A model generated the notes under the pieces. It worked only from the letters and a program-made list of their open reading frames with translations, did no database searches and was not told the origin of the DNA. Positions 47,384-58,440 of a stretch of 64,000 nt of DNA are shown here, one piece after another (the stretch's first letter is position 1; every line of letters starts with the position of its first letter). Both the position numbers and the translations under genes were made by a program. The DNA comes from CAWCDJ01 sp963836015. Lineage in GTDB: Bacteria > Acidobacteriota > Terriglobia > Bryobacterales > Bryobacteraceae. The stretch is from contig CAWIIF010000015.1 in NCBI GenBank assembly GCA_963836015.1, forward strand, positions 1,860,001 through 1,924,000. Reading direction: 5' to 3'.

Positions 47384-47703
47384 TGGCCTTCAATCAGCTC
47401 GTGGAACAGCTCGCGAACCTTGTGTTTGGCTGCCGCCAGTGCCCTGCGGCCGCGCGGCGTCGCGCGGTAGACCTTGCGCAGCGAGCGGCCGTTGCGCTGT
47501 TCCGTGGAGCGGAGATAGCCCTTCTTCTCGAGCCCGTGGAGCAGGGGATAGAGGCTGCCGGGGCTGATCCGGTAACCGTGCCGGGCCAGTTCCTCGATCA
47601 TGCCCAGGCCGAACACCGGCTCCTCGGCGGCGTGGTGCAGCACGTGCAGGCGGATGAGGCCGGAGTACAGCTCGCGGTCACCATCGAAATTCGTTTTCGA
47701 CAT
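47380..47703 (-). CDS. PadR-family transcriptional regulator
   Basis: A 107-residue winged-helix repressor: LIRLHVLHHAAEEPVFGLGM, ELARHGYRISPGSLYPLLHG (recognition helix region), LEKKGYLRSTEQRNGRSLRK and VYRATPRGRRALAAAKHKVR (wing and dimer helix). PadR proteins respond to phenolics or drugs and commonly repress a linked efflux system; here it is the first gene of the RND operon. A perfect palindrome lies immediately upstream of its ATG between the promoter and the start codon, consistent with autorepression of the whole operon. Confidence 0.9.
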   Translation of the reverse strand: MSKTNFDGDRELYSGLIRLHVLHHAAEEPVFGLGMIEELARHGYRISPGSLYPLLHGLEKKGYLRSTEQRNGRSLRKVYRATPRGRRALAAAKHKVRELFHELIEGQ

Positions 47704-47704
47704 T

Positions 47705-47750
47705 CGTTATCGAATAACGGAAGTATATTCCCGGAAGACGCGGAAGTCAA
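47705..47750 (-). promoter_or_regulatory. Promoter and PadR operator of the RND operon
   Basis: Minus strand: TTGACT (47750-47745), 17-base spacer, TATACT (47727-47722), a good sigma-70 promoter, with the start of transcription expected near 47715. The perfect palindrome CGTTATCGAATAACG (47705-47719) overlaps that start and ends one base before the PadR ATG (47703). There is no Shine-Dalgarno, so the leader is only about 12 bases. Confidence 0.7.
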
Positions 47751-48733
47751 ATTCTGAACAGATACGAAGCAGCGTAGAGCAGTGCGGCTGCGAGAAGGAA
47801 GATCGGGCCGTATTGCAGCCCGGCCATGGCCAGCGCGGTTCCCAAAACGCACTGCAGGACGCCAAAGCGGATGCGCCCGCTGGTGAACCGCCAGCGATCC
47901 ACTGGGAGCCGGCCCGAGACGGCAGGATAGCGGCCCGCCGCGAGGCTGACGAGGCCGAACGTCCATCCGGCGCTCAGGTCCAGCGGCAGCAGGAGGAGCG
48001 TCAGCAGCGCCAGGTACGCCGCGTCCTTGGCCAGCAGGATCTCCCAGCCGTGGAGCGGCATCAGGCGGTAGCGCGTCATGCCGGACGCCGAATCGAGGCT
48101 GAAGAGGCATTGCGCGTACGTGCTGAGCGCGAGCGCCACCAGGATCGAGAGTATCGGGTATGCGGCCGGATCGGGAGAGCGCGCCGCCAGGCGCCAGGTG
48201 GCGGCGCCCAGGCTGAGCAGCACGGCCACCCAGGTGTCCAGCACGGTCAGCATCTGCCGGAGGTTGGCGCGCATCAACTGGCCCAGGCGTCCGGGGCCGC
48301 GCGGCAGCATTCGCAGCGGAGCCCAGCGCGGCGCGGCCAGCCCGCGCGTCGCTACGGCTGCTCCGCACAGCGCGAGCGCAGGTCCGGGCCGGGAAGTACG
48401 CACCAGGATCGCCGCCGCGGCCCAGAAGATGGGACTGAGAGCCAGGCTGGCGAGCCGCAGGGTAATGCGCTGGCCGGGGTGGAGGGGCCACAACCCGAAC
48501 CGGCTGCGCGGTATTCGCGAAAGCGGGTCGGAGGAGAGCGGGAATAGCATGAGCAGGCCGATCAGAAGCAGGAACGGATAGGAACTGACCGGCTTAACGC
48601 CGCTGACCAGAGCGCCCCAAATCATCAGAGCGACGAACAGGAAGAAGTTGTTGACCTTAATCGAGCCGAACGTTCCCAGACTCCGGCGCACGGACTGGCC
48701 GAGGGCGCGGAAGATTGCGATCGTAGCCGGCAC
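47747..48733 (-). CDS. Multi-pass membrane protein of unknown function
   Basis: A protein of about 328 residues with roughly eight hydrophobic segments (VNNFFLFVALMIWGALVSGV, SYPFLLLIGLLMLFPL, AYLALLTLLLLPLDLSAGW) and a basic N-terminus. The general pattern resembles ABC-2 type permease-like proteins of Acidobacteria, but no partner ATPase is next to it, so this is a guess. Start codons are poor: GTG at 48733 avoids overlap with the divergent DUF5995 gene, whereas another GTG at 48772 would overlap it. Its 3' end extends into the promoter region of the PadR operon. Confidence 0.65.
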   Translation of the reverse strand: MPATIAIFRALGQSVRRSLGTFGSIKVNNFFLFVALMIWGALVSGVKPVSSYPFLLLIGLLMLFPLSSDPLSRIPRSRFGLWPLHPGQRITLRLASLALSPIFWAAAAILVRTSRPGPALALCGAAVATRGLAAPRWAPLRMLPRGPGRLGQLMRANLRQMLTVLDTWVAVLLSLGAATWRLAARSPDPAAYPILSILVALALSTYAQCLFSLDSASGMTRYRLMPLHGWEILLAKDAAYLALLTLLLLPLDLSAGWTFGLVSLAAGRYPAVSGRLPVDRWRFTSGRIRFGVLQCVLGTALAMAGLQYGPIFLLAAALLYAASYLFRI

Positions 48734-48750
48734 TGTACGATTATGGCGGA

Positions 48751-49494
48751 ATGTTCTCTTACGATGCCGCACTGCTGGCTGCGACCCCGGCCTCGCCGCA
48801 ATCGATTGACGACGTGCTGGCCGGGATGCGCGCCATGGACGCGCTCTTCAGCGAAGGCGACGGGCTGTTCTGGTTCCACCACCTGTACCTGCAGGTGACC
48901 GAGGCAGTCGCCGCGCGCGTGGCCGGCGGCGGTTTCACCAACAGCGCCTGGCTGGCGGACCTCGACGTTCAGTTCGCCCGGCTGTACTTCGATGCGCTGC
49001 GCCGGCAGCTTGGCGGCGCAGCCGCGCCCGGGTGTTGGCGCGCGCTGTTCGACCACCGGGCGGATGCGGCCGTGGCGCGGATCCAGTTTGCGCTGGGCGG
49101 CGTGAACGCGCACATCAACCACGACCTGCCGTTCGCCATAGTCGCGACGTGCCGGCGGGCAGGGTCGGCGCCCCTGCACGGATCGGCGGAATATCGGGAC
49201 TACACCGCCGTGAACTCCACGCTCGACAGCCTGATCGACACCGCGAAGAAGGAACTGATGGTGCGGCTGCTGGGCGATCCCCTGCCGTCGGTCTCGCTCC
49301 TGGAGGACCGCCTGGCGGCGTGGAGCGTGGCGGCCGCGCGGGAGTCGGCCTGGACGAACGGCGAGGTGATGTGGGTGACCGGCGGCGACCGCCTTCTGGC
49401 CCCGCGCTTCGAAGCGATGCTGGACGGGCTGACAGCGGTGGCGGGGAAGACGTTGATGGCGCCGGTGCCGATCGTGCTGGCTCAAGCGGAGTAG
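48751..49494 (+). CDS. DUF5995 family protein
   Basis: A 247-residue soluble protein of the DUF5995 type: FHHLYLQVTEAVAARVAGGG, LADLDVQFARLYFDALR and the hallmark IQFALGGVNAHINHDLPFAIV with conserved His residues that may bind a metal. Function is not known. It lies between a divergent membrane protein and the convergent lactate permease, ending 2 bp from the latter's stop, so it seems to be transcribed alone. Confidence 0.8.
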   Translation: MFSYDAALLAATPASPQSIDDVLAGMRAMDALFSEGDGLFWFHHLYLQVTEAVAARVAGGGFTNSAWLADLDVQFARLYFDALRRQLGGAAAPGCWRALFDHRADAAVARIQFALGGVNAHINHDLPFAIVATCRRAGSAPLHGSAEYRDYTAVNSTLDSLIDTAKKELMVRLLGDPLPSVSLLEDRLAAWSVAAARESAWTNGEVMWVTGGDRLLAPRFEAMLDGLTAVAGKTLMAPVPIVLAQAE

Positions 49495-49496
49495 AC

Positions 49497-51020
49497 TTAC
49501 GGCGCCCAGCCGGGTGCGACGTACGTATAAAATACCACGATCAGTCCCACCACCGAGGCCAGCAGAATGCTGTGCTTCAAAGTGAAGCGGAAGAGCAGCG
49601 CTTCGTCCTCCCGCTTCATGGATGTGGCCGCGGCCGCGACCGCGATGCTCGTCAGGCTGATCATTTTTCCCATCACGCCGCCGGCGGAATTGGCGGCGGC
49701 CATCAGCACGGGATTCATATGCAGCTTCCCGGCGGTCACCACTTGCAGCGTTCCGAACAAGGCGTTCGCGGAGGTGTCGCTGCCGGTGAGAAAGACACCC
49801 AGCCATCCCAGCAGGGCGCTGAAAAACGGGAAGAGTGCGCCCGTGGCGGCGAACGCCAGGCCGAGCGTAGTGGTGGCGCCCGAGTAGTTCATGAGGAACG
49901 CCAGCGCCAGCACGGCGGCCAGGGTCAGTTCCGCCAGCGCCAGCTGCTTCGTCGTGTGGCGAAGGGCCCGCACGAACTGGCGCGGCGAGAGTCCCGCCAC
50001 CGCGGCGCCCAGAATTGCCGCGAAGAGACAGGCGGTGCCCGAGGCCGACAGCCAGCTGAATTTGTACGGCGTCGACGTGGGCAGGCCCGGCCAGTGGAAG
50101 CTCAGGGTGAGGCTGTCCAGGCGTGTCTGCAGGGGCTTGTAACCCCATAGCAGCACGAAGATCACCAGCAGGCCGTAGGGGGCCCAGGCATGGGCGATCT
50201 CGCGGGCCGTATGGGGCGAAGCGGGCCGGGACCGCCTGCGGATGACGGCGATCACGGCGGCCATGGCGGCGAGCGAGGCCAGGATATCGGTGAGCTGGGG
50301 GCCCACGAAGTTGGAGATCAGGAACTGGGTGCCGGCGAAGGCTGCTCCGCACAGTGCGGCGGCCGGCAGGACGGCCCGCAGCCCCTTCCATCCGGACATC
50401 ACGACGATCAGGTAGGCCGGTACGATCAAAGATACGGGCGCGCAGATGCGGCCGACCCCGGCGCTCAAGCGGTCGAGGGGAAGGCCGGTCGTAACAGCCA
50501 GCGTCGTGATGGGAATGCCGATCGAGCCGAAGGCCACCGGGGCGGTGTTGGCGAGCAGGCAGATGGCGGCCGCGTAGAAGGGCGAGAACCCGAGACCGGT
50601 CAGCATGGCGGCGGCCACGGCCACGGGGGTGCCGAAGCCCGCGGCGCCTTCGATGAACGCGCCGAAAGCAAATGCGATCAGGAGCGCCTGCAGGCGAGGG
50701 TCGTCTGTCAGGTGGCCGATCGAATCTTTGAGCAGGTCAAATTTGCCGCTCTCCAGAATCACGCGATAGAGCAGAATCGCCGAGAACACCACCCAGCCGA
50801 TGGGGAACAGGCCGAACGCCGCGCCGTAGGTCACGGTGGCTAGAAGTTTTCCGGCGGGCATCCCATAGACGCCCGCGGCGATAACCGCGGCGGCTGCCAG
50901 GCCGGCCAGCGAGGCCTTCCACGCCGGACGCCGCAGCACGCCGAGCAGCACCAGCAGCGTAAAGATGGGGACGGCCGCGACCAGCGCGGAAAGCGGCAGG
51001 TTTCCGGCGACCGGCGTCAT
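49497..51020 (-). CDS. lctP: L-lactate permease
   Basis: Inner-membrane lactate/glycolate:proton symporter of the LctP family, 507 residues with about 13 helices. Diagnostic stretches are AFGAFIEGAAGFGTPVAVAA, ANTAPVAFGSIGIPITTLA and FLTGSDTSANALFGTLQ, together with ANSAGGVMGKMISLTSIAVA. It begins with an ATG that overlaps the stop of the acyl-CoA ligase gene (ATGA at 51020-51017), so uptake and activation are probably co-expressed. L-lactate, D-lactate or glycolate are all possible substrates. Confidence 0.9.
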   Translation of the reverse strand: MTPVAGNLPLSALVAAVPIFTLLVLLGVLRRPAWKASLAGLAAAAVIAAGVYGMPAGKLLATVTYGAAFGLFPIGWVVFSAILLYRVILESGKFDLLKDSIGHLTDDPRLQALLIAFAFGAFIEGAAGFGTPVAVAAAMLTGLGFSPFYAAAICLLANTAPVAFGSIGIPITTLAVTTGLPLDRLSAGVGRICAPVSLIVPAYLIVVMSGWKGLRAVLPAAALCGAAFAGTQFLISNFVGPQLTDILASLAAMAAVIAVIRRRSRPASPHTAREIAHAWAPYGLLVIFVLLWGYKPLQTRLDSLTLSFHWPGLPTSTPYKFSWLSASGTACLFAAILGAAVAGLSPRQFVRALRHTTKQLALAELTLAAVLALAFLMNYSGATTTLGLAFAATGALFPFFSALLGWLGVFLTGSDTSANALFGTLQVVTAGKLHMNPVLMAAANSAGGVMGKMISLTSIAVAAAATSMKREDEALLFRFTLKHSILLASVVGLIVVFYTYVAPGWAP

Positions 51021-52588
51021 CCCTGAACCCGCCGCTCCTGGCCCTGCCAGAAAGTTTCGCGCAGCTGGCGCTTGACGATTTTGCCGGTGCCTGTTTTGGG
51101 CAGCGCGGCGTCCGTAAAGTGGTAGATGCGGGGTATTTTGAACCTGGCGATGCGCAGTTGCAGGAAAGCGCAAAGCTCCGGTTCGGTGAGTGCGTGGCCG
51201 GGCTTGATCACCACGAAAGCGGCCGGAACCTCTCCCCACTGCAGGTCGGGCGCGGAGACCACCGCGCACTCCAGCACCGCCGGATGCGCGAAGATGGCGC
51301 GCTCCACTTCGAGCGAGGAGATGTTCTCGCCGCCGCTGATGATGATGTCCTTCTTCCGGTCGACGATGTGGATGTAGTTGTCCTCGTCCCACACCGCCAT
51401 ATCGCCCGTGTGCAGCCAGCCATTGGTCATCACGCAGGCCGTGGCCTTCGGCTCCTTATAATAGCCGTCCATGATGTTATCGCCGCGCATCACGATCTCG
51501 CCGATGGACTGCATGTCGCGCGGCACGTCGTTGAGCTGGAGATCCACCACGCGTACCTCGCAGCCGATCACGGGCCAGCCGGCCATCGCCAGCCGGCGCA
51601 GGCGGTCGGCTTCATCGGCGTAGGTGACCGTGTCCTTGGGCCTGGCGCAGGTGGCCACGGGCGCGCTTTCGGTCAGGCCGTAGCCGGCCTCCACCCGGCA
51701 ATGGGGGAAGGCCTTCTCCATGCGGCCGATCAGCTCCGGCGAAGATGCCGCCCCGCCGATCATGACCCGCTGCATGCTGGACACATCCGCTTGCGCCAGG
51801 TCGGGGCAGTTGAGCAGGGCATTCGCCATGGTGGGGACCAGCGCCATGCCGGTGGCGCGTTCCTCCTGGATGATCCGCAGCACATGGGCCGGGTCGAAGC
51901 GGCGGACCATGACCTGACGCAGGCCGCACATAGTCGAGGAGTGCGCGCGCCCCCATCCGTTGGCGTGGAATAGGGGGATCGTGTGCAGCTCCACCTGTCG
52001 ATCGTCCGGCACGAATCCGGCGACCACCGAGAGCGCGTGCAGATACAAGGTGCGGTGCGCCAGCATCACGCCCTTGGGAGTGCCGGTGGAACCGCTTGTA
52101 TAGAAGAGTTCGGCGGTCGAGCCTTCGTCGATCGAGAACGGGTCGAACCGCTCCAGCCGGTCGCGGGCCAGGAGCTCTTCGTAGGCGGCGCCGGTCTGGA
52201 TCCAGCGGCGTACCTGCGGACACGATGGCCGCAGGGCGTCCACCAGCGGGGCGAAATCGGGTTCGTAGATGAGCACCCGCGGCTCGGCGTGGTTCAGGAT
52301 GACGGCCAGTTCGGCCGGCGTCAGCCGCACGTTGAGCGGCATAACGATCGCGCCGGCCAGCAGCACGCCGAAATAGCCTTCCAGAAGTTCGTGGGTATTG
52401 AAGCTGAGGTATGCGACCCGGTCGCCCGGAACGACGCCTTCGATCTTCAGGCCGGCCGCCAGCCGCTCGCAGCGTTCACCGAACTGGGAATAGGTGAAAC
52501 GTCGATCACCAGAGACGACGCCTATCTTGGGGCCATACAGGTCTACACCGCGGAAGAGACATCGAACGGGGCTCAACGGCACGTGCAT
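51017..52588 (-). CDS. AMP-binding acyl-CoA synthetase/ligase
   Basis: Cytoplasmic adenylate-forming ligase of 523 residues that activates a carboxylic acid to its CoA thioester. The P-loop is LFYTSGSTGTPKGVMLAH; A5 is EAGYGLTESAP; A7/A8 are NGWLHTGDMAVWDEDNYIHI and VDRKKDIIISGGENISS; the C-terminal catalytic Lys is in PKTGTGKIVKRQLRE. It resembles medium/long-chain fatty-acid ligases. The direct coupling to a lactate permease suggests its substrate may be a short hydroxy- or fatty acid, which is only inference. Confidence 0.88.
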   Translation of the reverse strand: MHVPLSPVRCLFRGVDLYGPKIGVVSGDRRFTYSQFGERCERLAAGLKIEGVVPGDRVAYLSFNTHELLEGYFGVLLAGAIVMPLNVRLTPAELAVILNHAEPRVLIYEPDFAPLVDALRPSCPQVRRWIQTGAAYEELLARDRLERFDPFSIDEGSTAELFYTSGSTGTPKGVMLAHRTLYLHALSVVAGFVPDDRQVELHTIPLFHANGWGRAHSSTMCGLRQVMVRRFDPAHVLRIIQEERATGMALVPTMANALLNCPDLAQADVSSMQRVMIGGAASSPELIGRMEKAFPHCRVEAGYGLTESAPVATCARPKDTVTYADEADRLRRLAMAGWPVIGCEVRVVDLQLNDVPRDMQSIGEIVMRGDNIMDGYYKEPKATACVMTNGWLHTGDMAVWDEDNYIHIVDRKKDIIISGGENISSLEVERAIFAHPAVLECAVVSAPDLQWGEVPAAFVVIKPGHALTEPELCAFLQLRIARFKIPRIYHFTDAALPKTGTGKIVKRQLRETFWQGQERRVQG

Positions 52589-52614
52589 GCCTTGAGATTG
52601 TAGCAGGTGAAAAA

Positions 52615-52637
52615 GGGCAGGCCATTGAGGCCTGCCC
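52615..52637 (-). terminator. Rho-independent terminator of the pyrophosphatase gene (GGGCAGGCC family copy)
   Basis: Perfect 9-bp stem GGGCAGGCC / GGCCTGCCC with a 5-base loop. On the minus strand five T residues follow, and it lies 6 bp after the stop of the membrane pyrophosphatase gene. The same arms occur at 2773 and, with one change, at 6508. Confidence 0.85.
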
Positions 52638-52643
52638 CAGTGA

Positions 52644-55136
<2,493 letters not shown>

Positions 55137-55146
55137 CGGCTGAGAT

Positions 55147-55254
55147 CCTCCTAAAGGGTTGCCCGGGCCTGCTCAGGCAGACCGGGGTGTCAGATGAGTT
55201 TACCCGAAGAGCTACTGACAACACAGTATAAGAGATATACACGTCGGAATTCAA
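55147..55254 (-). promoter_or_regulatory. Promoter and structured 5' leader of the pyrophosphatase gene
   Basis: Minus strand: TTGAAT (55254-55249), 18-base spacer and TATACT (55230-55225) with a start near 55218. The ~80-base leader contains complementary TGTCAG and CTGACA arms and a second hairpin built on GCCTG/CAGGC with flanking CCGG arms (about 55160-55186), followed by AGGAGG (55152-55147). The structures lie just upstream of the ribosome site and could regulate translation; no known riboswitch class is recognised. Confidence 0.5.
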
Positions 55255-55311
55255 TGAAGCCGATTTCGGATCGCCCGCCAAAATGCCCGGTTCCGGCTTA
55301 AACTATCCCTT

Positions 55312-56925
55312 ATGCAAAAGACCGCCCTAGCCTTTCTGCTCACCGCCGGCGCCCTCCTGGCGCAGCCCAAGGCGTCGCCCGAGAAGGAAGCTTCCATGAA
55401 GGCCGATCTTGCCGGACAGATCGACGCCATGAAAAAACAGGCCCAGGTGATGGTAGACAGCGTGTTCAGCTTCGGCGAGCTGGGGTTCCAGGAGTTCGAG
55501 ACGTCCAAATACCTGACCGGCATTCTGGAAAAGGAGGGTTTCCGGATCCAGCGCGGTTTTGCCGGGATCCCGACCGCCTGGGTCGCCACCTGGGGATCGG
55601 GTAAGCCCGTGATTTCTCTGGGGTCGGACATCGATGATATCCCTCAGGCTTCTCAGAAGCCGGGGGTCGGCTGGCATGACCCGGTCATTCAGGGCGCGCC
55701 GGGCCATGGTGAAGGACACAACTCGGGGGTCCCGCTGAATATCATCGCTGCCTTGGCGGTCAAGAAGGTGATGGAGCGCGAGCATCTCGCCGGCACCCTC
55801 CAACTATGGCCGGGCGTGGCGGAAGAGCTGGTGGGTACGAAAGCCTACTATGTCCGCGCCGGCCTCTTCAAGGACGTCGACATATGCCTGTTTACTCACG
55901 TCGCCAATAACCTGACCGTGAGTTGGGGCGCCCCGGCCAACCAGAACGGCTTGGTGTCGATCGAGTACCTCTTTCAGGGCGAGAGCGCCCATGCAGCCGG
56001 CGCCCCGTGGCGCGGCCGGAGCGCCCTGGACGCGGTCGAGCTCATGGATGTCGGCTGGAACTTCCGGCGCGAGCACCTGAGACTGGCGCAGCGGTCGCAC
56101 TATGTGATCACCAACGGCGGCGATCAGCCGAATGTCGTTCCGCCGACGGCCTCCGTCTGGTATTACTTCCGTGAAGCCGATTACGACCACATCATGAACA
56201 TGTGGCGCATCGGTGACAACATGGCCAAAGCCGCGACCCTGATGACCGATACCACCTACACGTCGCGGCTGTTGGGCAGTGCCTGGCCGGGGCACTTCAA
56301 TCGCCCGATTGCCGAAGCGATGTACGCAAACATCAAGAAGGTCGGGCTGCCGCAGTGGTCGGAAGACGATCAGGCGCTCGCCAAGGGACTGCAGAAGGAG
56401 CTGAAGGTGCCGCTGCGCGGGCTGGCGACCAAAATTCCGGAGCTGCGCGCGCCCCGCCAGGCGCCAACCGACGAGGCGGAAGGCGGCGAGGGCCAGGGTG
56501 TCGGCCCCACCGGAGGAGGTTCGGACGACATCGGGGACGTCTCCTGGAACGTTCCCACGGTTACACTCCGGTACCCCTCGAACATTCCGGGCGGCCCGGG
56601 CCACAACTGGGCGAACGGAGTGTCGATGGCGACGCCAATCGCCCACAAGGGCGTGATCGCCGGAGCCAAGGTGCAGGCCATGACGATGCTCGACATTCTG
56701 CTCCATCCCGAGCTGGTGAAGAACGCCTGGGATTACTTCAACAATGTGCAGACGAAAGAAGGGAAGTACAAAAGCCTCCTGCGTCCCGACGACAAGCCGG
56801 CGATCTGGCTCAACACAAAAATCATGGAGCAATACCGCGAACCCATGAAAAAGTATTATTACGACCCGGCGAAGTACGACACCTACCTGGAACAGCTCGG
56901 GATCAAGTATCCGACAGTGCGGTAG
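55312..56925 (+). CDS. Exported M20-family amidohydrolase/peptidase (AbgB-like)
   Basis: A 537-residue zinc-dependent hydrolase with a signal peptide (MQKTALAFLLTAGALLA). The M20/AbgB core shows SFGELGFQEFETSKYLT, LGSDIDDIPQ, GEGHNSGVPLNIIAALA (metal-binding His), PGVAEELVGTKAYYV (metal-binding Glu pair) and FQGESAHAAGAPWRGRSALD. The dimerisation domain is inserted, and a Gly-rich segment (EAEGGEGQGVGPTGGGSDD) follows. It likely cleaves an N-acyl amino acid or aminobenzoyl-type amide outside the cytoplasm. Its last 23 bp overlap the convergent WYL regulator. Confidence 0.87.
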   Translation: MQKTALAFLLTAGALLAQPKASPEKEASMKADLAGQIDAMKKQAQVMVDSVFSFGELGFQEFETSKYLTGILEKEGFRIQRGFAGIPTAWVATWGSGKPVISLGSDIDDIPQASQKPGVGWHDPVIQGAPGHGEGHNSGVPLNIIAALAVKKVMEREHLAGTLQLWPGVAEELVGTKAYYVRAGLFKDVDICLFTHVANNLTVSWGAPANQNGLVSIEYLFQGESAHAAGAPWRGRSALDAVELMDVGWNFRREHLRLAQRSHYVITNGGDQPNVVPPTASVWYYFREADYDHIMNMWRIGDNMAKAATLMTDTTYTSRLLGSAWPGHFNRPIAEAMYANIKKVGLPQWSEDDQALAKGLQKELKVPLRGLATKIPELRAPRQAPTDEAEGGEGQGVGPTGGGSDDIGDVSWNVPTVTLRYPSNIPGGPGHNWANGVSMATPIAHKGVIAGAKVQAMTMLDILLHPELVKNAWDYFNNVQTKEGKYKSLLRPDDKPAIWLNTKIMEQYREPMKKYYYDPAKYDTYLEQLGIKYPTVR

Positions 56926-57865
56926 CGCGTTGGAGCCGGTCCGCGAGCCGGCGGACCTGTGCGACCAGCTCGGCCGGCTCGCTCGCTTCGAAATCCACGC
57001 CGAGCAGCGCCAGGTGAATGGCCAGGCCTTCGTAGGTCGAGGCCCCCACCTCGAAGGAACAGGTCCGGTCGTCGATCGGCTCGATCAAGCCGAGGCACGG
57101 CGGCAGCCGCCGGGCCACCTCCGCGGCCGGCGCCATCACCTTGACCCGGGCGCGGCACGGCGGAGCGTTCCACACGCCTCGCGCGACGTAGGCTGCCAGG
57201 TCCCGTGCGGGCGGCTCCCGCGGGGCGAAGCGCGGCCCAGTCGAGACACGCGGCTGGATGCGGTCCAGCCGGAATGTCCGCCAGTCCCTGCGGTCCGAAT
57301 CCCAGGCGACCAGGTACCAGCGGCGGCCGGTGTGGACCAGGCGGTGCGGCTCCACGGAGCGCGCACTCGGTTTGCCGGCGTGATCGGAATAACGGAATCG
57401 CAGCACTTCGCGATCGCGGCACGCGCCCGCAATGGCCGTTAGGGTGCGAGCGTCTATCGGCGGCCCTGCGCCCGCGGGGGTGACGATCATCGCCTGCAGT
57501 GCGGCCACGCGCCGGCCCAATCGGGGCGGGAGGATCTGCTCGACCTTCGAGAGCGCGCGAACGGAGGCCTCTTCGATCCCTTCGATGGCGCCCGTCGCGG
57601 CGCTGCGCAGGCCGAGGGCCACGGCCACCGCCTCTTCGTCGTCCAGCAGCAGGGGAGGCATGGTGGATCCGGCGCCGAGCTGATATCCGCCTTCCGTGCC
57701 GGAGGTCGAATGGATCGGATAGCCGAGCGTGCGCAGCTTGTCCACGTCCCGGCGCAGGGTGCGGCTGGTCACTTCGAGACGGCCCGCCAGCTCGGGTCCC
57801 GGCCAATACCGGCGTCCCTGAAACAGCGAGAGAAGCCGCAGCAGCCGCGCGGAGGTTTCCAGCAT
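56903..57865 (-). CDS. WYL-domain transcriptional regulator (YafY type)
   Basis: A 320-residue regulator with an N-terminal DeoR-like winged helix (LLRLLSLFQGRRYWPGPELA, EVTSRTLRRDVDKLRTLGYP) and a central WYL domain (REVLRFRYSDHAGKPSARS, VEPHRLVHTGRRWYLVAWDS, where WYL is literal), plus a C-terminal WCX-like domain. Such proteins sense nucleic acid or nucleotide ligands, often linked to DNA damage or defence, but none of those genes is nearby. It is divergent from the DinB-like gene 62 bp away, which it may control. Confidence 0.9.
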   Translation of the reverse strand: MLETSARLLRLLSLFQGRRYWPGPELAGRLEVTSRTLRRDVDKLRTLGYPIHSTSGTEGGYQLGAGSTMPPLLLDDEEAVAVALGLRSAATGAIEGIEEASVRALSKVEQILPPRLGRRVAALQAMIVTPAGAGPPIDARTLTAIAGACRDREVLRFRYSDHAGKPSARSVEPHRLVHTGRRWYLVAWDSDRRDWRTFRLDRIQPRVSTGPRFAPREPPARDLAAYVARGVWNAPPCRARVKVMAPAAEVARRLPPCLGLIEPIDDRTCSFEVGASTYEGLAIHLALLGVDFEASEPAELVAQVRRLADRLQRATALSDT

Positions 57866-57927
57866 GAATCCAGTGTGCCATCGAATCGAGGACGGAAGTT
57901 GTCCGCAATGTTCCGTATCCTCTTGTT

Positions 57928-58423
57928 ATGACCATCTGCCAACAGATCACCATCGACTTCGATCAGGAAATGAAGAGCACCCGCAAGCTTCTCGAGCGCG
58001 TTCCGCTCGACGATGCCCACCGCCGCTACAAGCCCCACGAGAAATCGATGTCTCTCGAGAGACTCGCCACGCACGTTGCGGAGCTGCCCTCGTGGCCGAA
58101 GCTGGCATTGGATGCCGAGGTCTTCGAACTGCAGCCCGGGTTCCAGCCCCGCATTGCGGGGTCCACCGCGGAGCTGCTCGCGATCTTCGACCGGAGCGTG
58201 GAAGAAGGCCGCGCCGCTATTGCCGCGGCCACCGACGAGGAGATGCGGAAGAACTGGACTTTCAAGATTCGGAGATCTGTTCTCGTTCACCGACGGGCGG
58301 CCGGCTGTAATCCGCAGCTTCGTCAACCACCTGGTGCACCACCGCGCTCAGTTAGGCGTTTATCTTCGCCTGAACGAGATAGCGGTTCCCGGCATGTACG
58401 GTCCGTCGGCTGACGAGAAGTAA
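57928..58423 (+). pseudogene. DinB-family protein with a frameshift
   Basis: A four-helix-bundle DinB/YfiT-like protein of about 165 residues in two frames. The first (57928 to about 58270) encodes MTICQQITIDFDQEMKSTRK to TDEEMRKNWTFKI. The second continues with GDLFSFTDGRPAVIRSFVNH and HHRAQLGVYLRLNEIAVPGM to PSADEK, which ends at 58423. One extra base near 58270 (the C in GATTCGGAG) joins them at a conserved place. His residues of the metal-binding triad (RLATHVAEL, HLVHHRAQ) are retained. DinB proteins are metal-dependent thiol transferase-like enzymes; the frameshift suggests decay or a sequencing error. Confidence 0.8.
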
Positions 58424-58440
58424 CTATCCCGCCCTCGGCA

